Assembly (NCBI GenBank): GCA_030849065.1
Contig: JASAON010001646.1
Coordinates: forward strand, 92,525-156,524
Length of the DNA stretch: 64,000 nt
DNA from: Jaenimonas drosophilae
Taxonomy: Eukaryota > Euglenozoa > Kinetoplastea > Trypanosomatida > Trypanosomatidae
Direction of reading: 5' to 3'
The notes under the pieces were generated by a model, which saw only the letters and a list, made by a program, of their open reading frames with translations, was not told where the DNA came from and did no database searches. Positions 17,665-26,815 of the stretch are shown here, piece after piece (the stretch's first letter is position 1; each line of letters starts with the position of its first letter). The position numbers and the translations under genes were made by a program.

Positions 17665-19045
17665 TGTGGCTCTCACTTACCTAACAACGATGTGCAGGAT
17701 GCAGCCCCCCGAATGCTTGTGGGGCCTCGATTGCATGTGCGTGCAGTTGGGCATGCACGTGTACGCCACATCGGTATCAGAGTCTGAGTCATGCTTCGTT
17801 CATACAGGGAACTCTTCATTCTTCGCTATGCTGCGTCAATTGGTTGTGTGCTGAGTAGTGGTAACAAGGTGTATGTCGTGTTCATCGTCGGAGTTGTGTA
17901 GATGTAAGGTTGGGTTAGCTTTCTCCTCCATCTCTGCCCACTCACTGCGTGTGCTGAGATTGGAGGCAGTATGGTCGTAGGTTGAGCGTGGCGTGGCGTG
18001 GGCGTACATGCCGTTCATTCCTCACCCCCATTTCCGCTCGGTTCGCTGCATGCCGCAGCCGTGTGGTGAATGGTCGTTAGTTTTCCATGGGAGCTTGTGC
18101 CAAAGTGTGGCATGACTCCCCTCCCCCCTCCACTCTCCCCTTACGTTCTCCTTGTTGCTGTTGTTGTTGTTAGTGCTGTTGCTTTGTGTCTCTCTCCTCC
18201 CTGATGTGTGCGTCTGTGGCACATATACTCGCGTGGAGCACTGATAAGGTGCGGTGATTCATTTTGCGTCGATTAACATGTCTTCTTCCCGCTCAATCAT
18301 CCACGTACCAAAAATCCCTGTGTACGCCTGCCTTCTTGTATATATATTCATATAACACAAACACATCATATATCATAAACGTCAATGATGTGGTGGTTGT
18401 GACGATGGATGTGCCGTGTTCTCTCTCTCTCCGTGGCCCCACGCTCTTAGTCAATTGTCGCAAAGACATGCAGTCACTGAAACAGAGTGTTGGTCCTGTT
18501 GGGGGGGTGCGATTCACCACCTTGGTTGATCTGAGTACATCACAAGCATATGCAACAACACGAACACAAGCTGATGCACATCTATCCAACGCAGCCGTAG
18601 TCACCTTCTCTCTCCTCCCCCAGCCCCCTCGTGAATCGACAATCACAATCAAAACGAAAACACACACAAAAACTGGTGTGCTTAATCAGCTGGGAGAGGT
18701 GTAGAAGAGGGGAGGGTGGGGATTGAGAGCGAGCGAAGCACACATACCGCCGACGGAGGAGGGGAAGAACACCGCGGGCTTGTTCGGACTGGTTCAGCCA
18801 CAGAGGGTCTGCACATACACCTGTGCGCGCTGAGTGAAGCGAGTACCTTCCACCAAGTGATGGATGCCTGGATAGCCTTACTACCAACATCAAGAGTGAA
18901 CTGAGTCGTGTGGCTCTCATGAGGGCTTCCGGGTGGTACGTCCCACCATATACCTCGTGAAGACTGCTTATGAATGCGCACCAACCATATTTGCTTGTCT
19001 TTCATGCTCTCCTCTCTGCGGTAGGTAGGTAGTAGGTAGCTCAAG
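17665..19045. other. long gene-free spacer (1.4 kb)
   Basis: No credible gene. It holds C-rich and GTT-repeat tracts at about 18117-18172. A 146-residue frame at 18264-18704 has low-quality composition and no ATG at its start. A C/T tract at about 18991-19017 is followed by GTAG repeats (AG at 19023-19024), the likely acceptor for the next gene. A non-coding RNA gene cannot be excluded by eye. Confidence 0.5.
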
Positions 19046-21373
19046 ATGGCAGCCACGTCCACGATGGATTTTGACGTGGACCTCCGCGCCATCACCAAGG
19101 TGCCCCTCGCTTCGTGGGGAGTGGAGGTGGAGGTGGAGCTGGCCAAAGCCCTCGCAGCAGCAGCCAACGTGGACCTCCCAAGCAGCCACCACGTGGTCTC
19201 CGACACCTCACGAATGCATCTTCTTGTTCGTCTTAACTTTGTGATGACGTCTAAGGAACAGACGGGGGAGGAGGAGGTGTGGGGGCGTCAAGATCAGGAC
19301 GATGTGCTGCGCTGCATCGACCGCTCGCTCGGCCGCATTTACCCGCGACTGGATCCGCAGCAGCTACTCAGTGCGTCTTCACCCTCCTTCAATCCAGGCC
19401 GCACTCCAGGAACACGCCGAGTGCAGGTGGAGCTCTATCCCACCTCAGCCTTTGCCCCTGAGAGGAGGTGGGCGGCAAAACAGAAGCCAATGCATCTCGT
19501 GGAGGGTGAGCCCGTAAACGTGTGGGTCTACACCAACCACAGCAACTCCACGGGGGTATCTGGTACCATCGCCACCTCCCATGATGAAGTCGGTCAGGAG
19601 GGGGGCATTCAACCAGGGCAGGTGGAGGCGGCACAGGACGATGGTGCCTACTGGGAGCGTGTGCGGGCAGTTCGCTTTGAAGGACAGCGCCAAGGTACCG
19701 CCACCTCCGCCATCGAGCGCACACTGGAGCAACAGCAGCAGCAGCGTGATTGGTGGGGTGGTGGTCATGCCGAAGAAGGTACCTCACGACGTCATCAATG
19801 GCGGCTGTGCAGCTGGTTGGCGGAGCGGATGGTGAATGAATCCAGCTGGGCTGCTTGGGCTGCAGCTCGCGGGGCGGGAAAATCCGCCGACCGCGCCAAG
19901 CTTCCGCGGCATGCTACCGTTTTGGATGCGGTGCAGCATGAGCTGAAGGCTGGTGGACGTCGTGGTCCTGCCACGCGCATGCAGCATGTTGATGTACGTG
20001 GGCTGGAATTCACCGCTGCCATTGTGGGCCTTACGGGTCGTTATGCGTACTGTGCGGTGCCAATGGCAGATGGTCTTAGCTGTGTCTGTAGGCTTCCTAT
20101 TCCATCGTGGATGGCTCATCATGTGGCCTCCCCCTCCTCCTCCCGTCCGCAGAAGCGGCCGCGTGCGGAGCCTACAGAGGAGCGCAACGTTCTTCACAAT
20201 CAGTCTGAGGCTCTTCGCCATGACAACTCCTCCACGCTGAAGCTTCTTGCGGAGGAGGAGCGGCGCCTGGTGACCATCCGCGCACATCTTGTTCTGTGCT
20301 ACCCAAGCTCACCCATGGCAAATAGCCCTTCAGCGTCGTCGTCATCTTCGTCGCCCTACGCGTTGTGGCTTGATGATGTTGGGATCATCTCCACGCACCC
20401 ATCTACGGCGACGAGCACCTTTGGCGATCTTGTGTGGATGGTGAAGGAGAGCTGTCGTCGCTTTCTTGAACGGCGTGCCGCCTTTGAAGCCTTCTACGCC
20501 TCGACCTCAGCCGCAGAGAGCGCACAACCGGCAGCAGTGGCGGCTGGCTCGACGGTCAGCAATGACGCGGATAAGAAGGAGGAGGACGAGGAAGGAAATG
20601 GCGATGATGATACGAGCTCTACGGGTGCCGTTGCCAACGATGGTGAGGAGGTTAGCGCTTCTCCAGTAGTGGAGCCACTGCCCTCCTCCAGCGCCGCCAA
20701 ACAGGTTGGCAGCAAAGCCCCCTTGGCCAAGGCTGATGCGCTGCTTGCGTGGTGCGTTGATACAATGAATGTACGCTTTGGCAAGAAGGGGCGCGGCGGG
20801 TCTGCCGGCTGCCCCATCACCATCCGCACCAGCCGAGAGGCGGCAGGCCTGCGTGAGTCCGCCATGGTGGAGTTGAAGTACGCCCTGCAGCCCAAGGCCG
20901 CGGCGGGTACCTACGTGATGGATACGGAACGTCTTCGCAACACGATAGCCGCCATGGCCTCCACCTTGGGCGGGGTTGTGATTGTGGGGATGACAGATGA
21001 AGGCCAGGTGGTGGGCCATGCCCCGCGACAAGTGCTGGATGGCCTCCGCACCAGCGGTTTCTGCCCTGCCATGGTAAAAGATGGGGTGTCTGTGCGAGAG
21101 CTGCCGGTCCTGCAGGAGTCCGCCACCCCACGGCTCCCTCCAGGTTGGTGGAAGCAGCAGCCAGGCAGCGGTGTTGGTGCAACACCTTCTGCCCTTGCAA
21201 GCGGCGAAGGTTCACGGAGTCAAAAGGTGGTGACGGTGGTGGCCGTCACCCGTGGGCAGGCACCCTTCTACCGCAGTGGACGTACCTCACTGCCCTACTG
21301 GAGGTTGTGTGCGAGTACGGTACCCATGTCGGTGGTCAGCATGGCCACACGCCTGCTGAACTTCTGCGATTAA
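19046..21373 (+). CDS. AlbA_2 / Schlafen-like domain protein
   Basis: A 775-residue protein whose C-terminal 175 residues look like the AlbA_2 (Schlafen-type) fold. Seen: ESAMVELK (E604, E609, K611), an Ile/Ala helix IAAMASTLGG, the strand-turn VVIVGMTDEGQVVGH with D651, then VVTVVAVTRGQAPFYR and YWRLCAST. In the family these correspond to E(S)xxxEFK, ANTxGGxLxIGVDDxG and the kPvY...R end. In mammalian SLFN13 the equivalent E, E and D form the RNase active site, and the five-residue E-E spacing is kept here. The first 590 residues are unfamiliar, with Gln and Ser runs and an acidic linker (about 510-550). A nucleic-acid-processing role is inferred. Confidence 0.75.
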   Translation: MAATSTMDFDVDLRAITKVPLASWGVEVEVELAKALAAAANVDLPSSHHVVSDTSRMHLLVRLNFVMTSKEQTGEEEVWGRQDQDDVLRCIDRSLGRIYPRLDPQQLLSASSPSFNPGRTPGTRRVQVELYPTSAFAPERRWAAKQKPMHLVEGEPVNVWVYTNHSNSTGVSGTIATSHDEVGQEGGIQPGQVEAAQDDGAYWERVRAVRFEGQRQGTATSAIERTLEQQQQQRDWWGGGHAEEGTSRRHQWRLCSWLAERMVNESSWAAWAAARGAGKSADRAKLPRHATVLDAVQHELKAGGRRGPATRMQHVDVRGLEFTAAIVGLTGRYAYCAVPMADGLSCVCRLPIPSWMAHHVASPSSSRPQKRPRAEPTEERNVLHNQSEALRHDNSSTLKLLAEEERRLVTIRAHLVLCYPSSPMANSPSASSSSSSPYALWLDDVGIISTHPSTATSTFGDLVWMVKESCRRFLERRAAFEAFYASTSAAESAQPAAVAAGSTVSNDADKKEEDEEGNGDDDTSSTGAVANDGEEVSASPVVEPLPSSSAAKQVGSKAPLAKADALLAWCVDTMNVRFGKKGRGGSAGCPITIRTSREAAGLRESAMVELKYALQPKAAAGTYVMDTERLRNTIAAMASTLGGVVIVGMTDEGQVVGHAPRQVLDGLRTSGFCPAMVKDGVSVRELPVLQESATPRLPPGWWKQQPGSGVGATPSALASGEGSRSQKVVTVVAVTRGQAPFYRSGRTSLPYWRLCASTVPMSVVSMATRLLNFCD

Positions 21374-21811
21374 GAACCCTGTCCTGACGAGGAAGTGGGT
21401 GGGGGGGGGTTCCTGAGGAGAGAGTACCACACCTCTTCATATCTCTTTACGACAACAAAGGTAAACACGAGTAAATTCAAGCTTTATAAACCTCATGTTG
21501 TCTTTACGTGTGGTATCTCATCTACACCTTAGCCGATAAGATGCAGATGATCGTCTGAATGTACACGTGGTGGCATCTTTGTTTTTTGGTTCACTCCTCT
21601 TCTTTACTTTCATGAAGTTCCCATCGTCCACTTCATCACCGTTCTATCCCATCCAAGACAGAGAGTTCTTCTTTCTCCAGTCTTCCTTGGCTGCACTACC
21701 ACACCGCCCGTCACCAATTCGTCAACCCTGTGTGTTTCCAACGACATCTTGTCACGCACACACACACACACACATACTAACACATTTGCAGCGTAGGCCA
21801 CTTCGTGTACG
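21374..21811. other. intergenic spacer with (CA)n and branch-point-like site
   Basis: Includes G-rich (GGGGGGGG) sequence at about 21401-21408, several C/T tracts (for example ending in CCAG at 21679-21680) and a (CA)n run at 21756-21774. This runs into TACTAAC at 21775-21781 and GCAG with AG at 21790-21791, a plausible acceptor for the VPS2 gene. Confidence 0.6.
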
Positions 21812-22459
21812 ATGGGGTTCCTTGATCTCTTCCACAGCGAGACGCCAAAGGAGCGGATGCGCAAGTACAAGCGCAGCTTAGACCGCACCTGCCGCGAGCT
21901 CGACCGCGAGCGGAACAAGTTGGATGTTCAAGAAAAGAAGATCGCATTAGAGATGAAGAAGATGGCAAAGCAGGACCAGGTTGATGCCATTCGCATCCTT
22001 GCCCGCGACCTTGTTCGCACGCGTAAGTATTCGCAGAAGATGTACCGCATGCGCACTCAGATCCAGGGCATTTCGTTGCGCATTCAGACGATGCAGTCCA
22101 CTGCCCAGATGAGTGAGGCCATGAAGGGTGTCGGGAAGGCCATGAAGTCCATGAACAAGCAAATGAATCTGCCAGAGATGCAGAAGATCATGCGCGACTT
22201 TGAGAAGGAGAATGAAAAGATGGGCATGAAGGAGGACATGATGAACGACGCCATTGATGATGTGATGGATGATGATGGAGAGGAGGAAGATGAAACAGAA
22301 CAAGAAATCCAGAAAGTTATTGATGAGGCAGGTCTGGACTTCAAGTCGAAGGTGGGCGTCATTAGCACTGACCTCCCCTCCGTTGGGCAGAAGGAGAACC
22401 ACGAGGAGGACCAGGAGCTGGATGCACGTCTGGCACAGCTGAAGGCCTCCATGAAGTAG
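21812..22459 (+). CDS. VPS2: ESCRT-III subunit VPS2 (CHMP2-like)
   Basis: Component of the ESCRT-III membrane-scission filament, acting at endosomes and in cytokinesis and recruiting the VPS4 ATPase. At 215 residues it matches CHMP2A in length and along its whole sequence: KERMRKYKRSLDRTCRELDRE, DVQEKKIALEMKKMAKQ, IRILARDLVRTRKY, and KEDMMNDAIDDVMDD. The basic first half forms the core helices and the second half is acidic. The C-terminal helix ELDARLAQLKASMK fits the MIM1 motif bound by VPS4. The ATG is 20 bases after the predicted acceptor. Its pathway partner ALIX is encoded at 61232 in the same transcription unit, probably by chance. Confidence 0.95.
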   Translation: MGFLDLFHSETPKERMRKYKRSLDRTCRELDRERNKLDVQEKKIALEMKKMAKQDQVDAIRILARDLVRTRKYSQKMYRMRTQIQGISLRIQTMQSTAQMSEAMKGVGKAMKSMNKQMNLPEMQKIMRDFEKENEKMGMKEDMMNDAIDDVMDDDGEEEDETEQEIQKVIDEAGLDFKSKVGVISTDLPSVGQKENHEEDQELDARLAQLKASMK

Positions 22460-22896
22460 CACTCCCAATGACTGGCGAATGGCACATGCTATACCATGGA
22501 GCCAATCCTGTACTTCAGTTAAGCATGCATCTATGTGTGTGCTCTTCCTGTTGGTCGATGCCACGTCGCTAGTGGCAGATGCACGTCTCAGACACCACCT
22601 TGATCGCTGCCACAGGCTCGTCACTCAAACTCAACCCTCCCCCAAACAAATCCTACCAGTTGCCATGGACTGGAGATCTGCGGCTGTACATGGTGCAGCT
22701 CACTTGCGCACTTTTGTTGTTTCTTTTTGCTCAAATCGACGTGACAGTGACGGATTGTCTGTGGATGCCCTCCTCATTCATTCCTTCATGACATCTCGGG
22801 TCAAGCATGTGCCCACACCACACTCATTCTCCCCTCCTTCTCTCTTTCGAAGCTTTTGTTTTCTTCGTCGTAGGTCGAACTTAGGAGCAGAAGAAG
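22460..22896. other. intergenic spacer
   Basis: No gene supported. The 166-residue frame at 22479-22979 runs into NOC1 out of frame. The acceptor for NOC1 is listed separately. Confidence 0.6.
22823..22873 (+). promoter_or_regulatory. predicted trans-splice acceptor of NOC1
   Basis: CTCATTCTCCCCTCCTTCTC tract and a second T-rich stretch to 22869, ending CGTCGTAG with AG at 22872-22873, 23 bases before the ATG. Confidence 0.6.
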
Positions 22897-25392
22897 ATGG
22901 AGTCATCCAACACGTCTGCACTGGATGTGAGCAAGAAGTGGTTTTTGGTTCCTCTTCCGCTGCGCACCTGCAGCCTTAAGGACATCGCCACCACCACCGT
23001 GGAGAAGGAGGATATGGATCGCTACTTCAACGAAGCGCAGGCCGTGCTGGAGAAGGAGTGCGGTAACGGGCAGCAGGACCGTGGTCGGTGGTACAACGCC
23101 CAGTTCTTGGCTCGTGGTACGACCGCAGATAAGGTTGCCGCCGCTGCCGTCAAGCTCACAGACAATGACTTCATGTTCTTCCTGGACGGCTTTAACCAAC
23201 TCTTCGACACCGCACGCACTGACACTCATCACTACGAAGCTGCCCTGAAGGCCCTCGCCGCGGTTTGGCCCAAGCTGCTTCCACCCCGCCCACTGAAGCG
23301 CTTTGTGGTGCAGTACTTCGCCACCCTCCCAACAGAAGATGGCCCACGTCGGCGTGTACTTGTTTACTGGTACCTGGAGGACTTCCTCAAGCGGACCTAC
23401 GCGCAGTTCCTCTCCTTGTGCGAGGCCATGCTCAAGGATCGACTGATGCAGCGTCGTGAGGCGTGGCTGGAGGTGGTCGGGAAGCTTCTCTGCTCCGTCG
23501 CGGAGAGCCGCCACACTGTCATGGCCATGATGATTGATAAGCTCGGTGACCCCAACGCCCAACTGGCCCACAAGGCCTACCACTACCTCCTGAAGCTTCT
23601 GTCAGAGAGTAGCACCCATCAGACCATGCTCTTCACAGAGCTGGAGAAGATTGTCTTTATGCCCAACTGCCCCCTGCGGACGATGCGCTATGCAGCCAAT
23701 GTTATGAACCAGTTGGTTTTCAGCAAGGATGAGCGGCGCCTGGCCCTCAAGAGCGTCCAGACCTACCTCCTCCTTTTCCGTCAGCTCGTCATGACGGGCC
23801 ACGTGGACTCCACCGTGACAACCGCCATCATTGTTGGTCTTCGTCGTGCATTCCCCTACGCCGGTACCGACATTGCTCCCTTGGAGAAGCACCTCAACGC
23901 GCTCTTTGTCCTGGCCAACACGGGCAACTTCCAACAGCGTGTGGCCACCCTCTCGCTGCTGCAGCTGCTCGCACTAGGCAAGGGTACTCAGGAGGCCTTC
24001 CGCCATCGCTGGTACCGTGCTCTCTATCAGCTGCTGCTGCTCTCGCCCAAGCAACTGCCGCAATCCGCCCAGCTCACCAACTTCTTCTCGATGCTTCACA
24101 AGGCCATGCGTGCCGACACCAACGACGAGCGTGTTGCCGCATTTGTGCATCGTCTGCTGCAGCGTGCCGTCTACTTCACCGATGCGATGGTGTGTGCAGT
24201 GCTCCTGCTGGTGGGGGAGATGGCCCAAACCCGTCCAAGCGTTCGACGCCTCCTTCAGCAGGCCCCCAGCCACGACAGCGCGGCAGAGGAGAAGCGTTAT
24301 GACCCGAAGCACCGTGAGCCACAGTACGCCCGGGCGCGGCAGGAGTGCCTCTGGACGCTCAACCTCCTCGCCCACCACTCCCACCCTTCGGTGGTGAAGC
24401 TTGCGGTGCTTCTTCTCTTTGGCGAGGAAACTGTCTTTGACGTACACCCGCTCGATGATATGACCCCACTGAACTTTTTGGAGATGTTTGTAGAGTCCAA
24501 GTCGCAGGCCAAGGAGGACTCAACTGGTGGGTCGTCGGGTGGCAGCTCCGTCTTCCGTCGAGCTGTACATGCCCCGACGATTCCCCGTGCGTCGGACCCG
24601 TACTTCATTGGTGCCAAGGCACGCGACGTGGATGTGTCTGCCCTCTTTCTTCACCGCTATGCCGTGCAGCGCCAGCGCTTTGTGGAGGGTCTTTCACAGG
24701 TGCAGCCCACCTGGGGTGCGACGAGCGGAGAGGATGATGTGGTGATGCGGGTATCGAACCTGGACGCCGCCCTCTTCGGACCCACTGGAGTGTTGGCGGA
24801 TGACTCGACGGAAGGACGTGCAGAGAAGGAGGAGGCCGAGGAGGAGGTCAAGAAGACTAAGAAGACATCCACCAAGAAGGCGCCCAAGGCACCGATTGAA
24901 CAAGATGAGGATGTACCCAGCGAGGAGGACGAGGATCTTCATCCGGAGCAGTGGAGCGGTGGCAGTGAGGGCTCCTCCGCCTCCGCCGACTTTGACGCCG
25001 AGGGCAGCGAGGACGATTTGGAGTGGGGCAGCGACGATGAGGCGGCCTACGATGGTGCCGTGGAGGATGATGATGGCTACTCTGACGATGACGGTGACGA
25101 CAACGCCCTGGGTGGAAGTCGTGCATCGAAGCGGGATGAGGTCGATGGCGATGAGTTCGGTGAGATCATGGCCGCCAGCAACAAGGCACCATCTAAGAAG
25201 CGTATGCGCGAGGATGCATGGTTGGAGAGCCGGTCCAGCGATGCCCCTGCGCGTGGCCGTTTTGGCGAGCAGCAACGCTCCTATAGCGGCAGAGGCTCTT
25301 CATCTTCCCGGGGCCGTGGTGGCCGTGGTGGCCGCGGAGGCAGGTACACGGGCGGACCCTCCCGTGGCGGTCGTGGTGCAGGACGCCGTTAA
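22897..25392 (+). CDS. NOC1: ribosome biogenesis factor NOC1/MAK21 (CEBPZ) family
   Basis: Nucleolar factor that, with NOC2, is needed for early 60S pre-ribosome assembly. Residues 60-480 look like an all-helical repeat solenoid (for example LEKIVFMPNCPLRTMRYAAN). The CBF/MAK21 signature follows at about 475-535: QECLWTLNLLAHHSHPSVVK, then FDVHPLDDMTPLNFLEMFVE, matching the family's HPSV and PLxDxTxxxFLxxFV patterns. From about 630 the protein is acidic and Lys-rich (EEDEDLHPEQW, DDDGYSDDDGDD), and it ends in an RGG-type tail (RGGRGGRGGRYTGG). Length 831 against roughly 1000 in yeast and human. The RGG end is unusual for the family and may add RNA binding. Confidence 0.88.
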   Translation: MESSNTSALDVSKKWFLVPLPLRTCSLKDIATTTVEKEDMDRYFNEAQAVLEKECGNGQQDRGRWYNAQFLARGTTADKVAAAAVKLTDNDFMFFLDGFNQLFDTARTDTHHYEAALKALAAVWPKLLPPRPLKRFVVQYFATLPTEDGPRRRVLVYWYLEDFLKRTYAQFLSLCEAMLKDRLMQRREAWLEVVGKLLCSVAESRHTVMAMMIDKLGDPNAQLAHKAYHYLLKLLSESSTHQTMLFTELEKIVFMPNCPLRTMRYAANVMNQLVFSKDERRLALKSVQTYLLLFRQLVMTGHVDSTVTTAIIVGLRRAFPYAGTDIAPLEKHLNALFVLANTGNFQQRVATLSLLQLLALGKGTQEAFRHRWYRALYQLLLLSPKQLPQSAQLTNFFSMLHKAMRADTNDERVAAFVHRLLQRAVYFTDAMVCAVLLLVGEMAQTRPSVRRLLQQAPSHDSAAEEKRYDPKHREPQYARARQECLWTLNLLAHHSHPSVVKLAVLLLFGEETVFDVHPLDDMTPLNFLEMFVESKSQAKEDSTGGSSGGSSVFRRAVHAPTIPRASDPYFIGAKARDVDVSALFLHRYAVQRQRFVEGLSQVQPTWGATSGEDDVVMRVSNLDAALFGPTGVLADDSTEGRAEKEEAEEEVKKTKKTSTKKAPKAPIEQDEDVPSEEDEDLHPEQWSGGSEGSSASADFDAEGSEDDLEWGSDDEAAYDGAVEDDDGYSDDDGDDNALGGSRASKRDEVDGDEFGEIMAASNKAPSKKRMREDAWLESRSSDAPARGRFGEQQRSYSGRGSSSSRGRGGRGGRGGRYTGGPSRGGRGAGRR

Positions 25393-25547
25393 TGGTGGTC
25401 TGGAATCTATGACGACTGGGCACATGGAAGGCCACCACCTTCCTTGTGTCCTTGTCGTGGTGTCGAGTAAGTTTTGACGAACTAAATGGAGTCCTCTAAC
25501 AACTTCCATGGAACCTAAGTACTGCTTTCACTTCTCTACATCTTGGC

Positions 25548-25593
25548 AGTACAAGGGATGGGCCCTGTGTGTGGCCCAAAAATCCCTTGTACT
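25548..25593. repeat. two-tier inverted repeat (stem-loop)
   Basis: AGTACAAGGGAT (25548-25559) pairs perfectly with ATCCCTTGTACT (25582-25593). Inside it GGGCC (25560-25564) pairs with GGCCC (25573-25577) around an 8-base loop, CTGTGTGT. A four-A bulge (25578-25581) separates the stems on the 3' side. Together this gives 17 base pairs in 46 bases. It lies in the 3' UTR or spacer after NOC1. The short sequence ACTTCCATG occurs both before (25502) and after (25591) the hairpin. Confidence 0.9.
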
Positions 25594-25759
25594 TCCATGT
25601 GCTTGAACGGTGTGTTGGGTGTAGGTACGTTTGTTTCTTGAACTACATTTATTCACTTTCCTCTCAAAATGTTCGTTATTAATCTAGTTACACCGTGTAG
25701 CCATCACTTAGCGTGTTTGGAGCGTAGTCAGCCGTTCGTCCACACACACATCCAACAAC

Positions 25760-25784
25760 TTCATTCACTTTCCCCTACCTTCAG
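25760..25784 (+). promoter_or_regulatory. predicted trans-splice acceptor of RPN3
   Basis: TTCATTCACTTTCCCCTACC tract ending TTCAG, AG at 25783-25784, 41 bases before the ATG. Confidence 0.6.
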
Positions 25785-25825
25785 CAGCGGACTCCCGCCG
25801 AAGAAGCTCAACAGACGGACGAATC

Positions 25826-26815
25826 ATGGCTCAAGTATCCAACACCGCTGCCGACAGGGACCCGATGCAGGGCCAGGACCAACTGACTCGGCTCATGGTC
25901 CTCTACCGCGCCCTGTATGTGCGGCGTGATGAGGTTGGTTTGGAGGTGGTCCTGAACGACATTCTGGCTCTCCTGACCCATCTTCACCAGCATGAGCAGG
26001 CAGAAAGCTTTATTGCTACCTGCGACCTCACTCTGCCCCACCGCTCCAACAGCCAAGCCGCGCGCTACTTCTACTATGTGGGGCTGACCCGAGCCCTCCG
26101 TCTCGACTACAGTGAGGCCCATCAGTGCCTGCAGCAGGCGCTACGCAAGGCACCAGAGCGTGCCTTTGGCTTCCGTATCGCCGCAACGAAGCTGTCCTTG
26201 GTTGTGCAGCTTCTCATGGGTGAGATTCCACCCCGCTCCGACTTCCTGGCCAAGGATATGCGCGAAGAGCTAAGCCCATACCTCCTCCTTGCCTCGTGCG
26301 TTCGCTTTGGCCAGCTTGGGCGCTTTGTGTCAATTCTGCAGCAACACGCCGCCACCTTCGAGCACGATCGCACCTACTCCCTCATCCTCCGCGTCCGGCA
26401 GCACGTCATCAAGACTGGGCTCCGCCGCATTTGCCAAGCCTACAGCCGTATTAGCATCTCTGACGTGTGTGTCAAGCTCTCCATGGAGAACCCCGAGGAT
26501 GCGGAGTACATTCTGGCCAAGGCTATTCGCGATGGCGTCATTGACGCTGTCCTCGACAACGACAAGGGTGAGCTGCTCTCGAGTGATGCCGTTGACATCT
26601 ACTCCACCTCCGAGCCCCTCCACGCCCTTCAACGTCGTGTTGACTTCCTGAACCTCACCCACAACGAGGCCAAGCGCTCGATGCGGTACTTGGAGGCAGA
26701 CCCGGTTCTGGAGGCTGAGCGCAAGCGGGCCGAACAAGCCGATCGGGAGGAGATGGAGCGTGCGTTAGGAAGCGGAGACGACGAGGACGACGTCAGCTTC
26801 GAGGGTGGGCTCTAA
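25826..26815 (+). CDS. RPN3: 26S proteasome regulatory subunit RPN3 (PSMD3)
   Basis: Scaffold subunit of the 19S lid. The match to PSMD3 is continuous from about residue 70: ARYFYYVGLTRALRLDYSEA, QALRKAPERAFGF, VVQLLMGEIPPRSDF, YSLILRVRQHVIKTGLRRI. The PCI winged-helix end has AYSRISISDVCVKL, PEDAEYILAKAIRDGVIDA and VDIYSTSEPLHALQRRV. The protein is only 329 residues, while the human protein is 534. The missing part is the N-terminal helical repeats; the PCI region and C-terminal helix are complete. No in-frame extension exists upstream, and the acceptor sits 41 bases before this ATG, so the short form looks genuine. The C-terminus is acidic (GDDEDDVSFEGGL). Confidence 0.93.
   Translation: MAQVSNTAADRDPMQGQDQLTRLMVLYRALYVRRDEVGLEVVLNDILALLTHLHQHEQAESFIATCDLTLPHRSNSQAARYFYYVGLTRALRLDYSEAHQCLQQALRKAPERAFGFRIAATKLSLVVQLLMGEIPPRSDFLAKDMREELSPYLLLASCVRFGQLGRFVSILQQHAATFEHDRTYSLILRVRQHVIKTGLRRICQAYSRISISDVCVKLSMENPEDAEYILAKAIRDGVIDAVLDNDKGELLSSDAVDIYSTSEPLHALQRRVDFLNLTHNEAKRSMRYLEADPVLEAERKRAEQADREEMERALGSGDDEDDVSFEGGL

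Larger units (their letters stand above)
25393..25825. other. intergenic spacer with strong hairpin
   Basis: Holds a perfect 12-base inverted repeat (listed separately), the 10-base palindrome TTCCATGGAA at 25504-25513, and the acceptor for RPN3. No coding sequence. Confidence 0.7.

Noticed and set aside
18264..18704. 146-residue frame in the long spacer
   Set aside because: Starts without ATG, and its composition is dominated by translated CT/CA repeats.
21756..21774. CA repeat considered as an array element
   Set aside because: Plain dinucleotide microsatellite without spacers. No CRISPR or telomeric pattern anywhere in the window.
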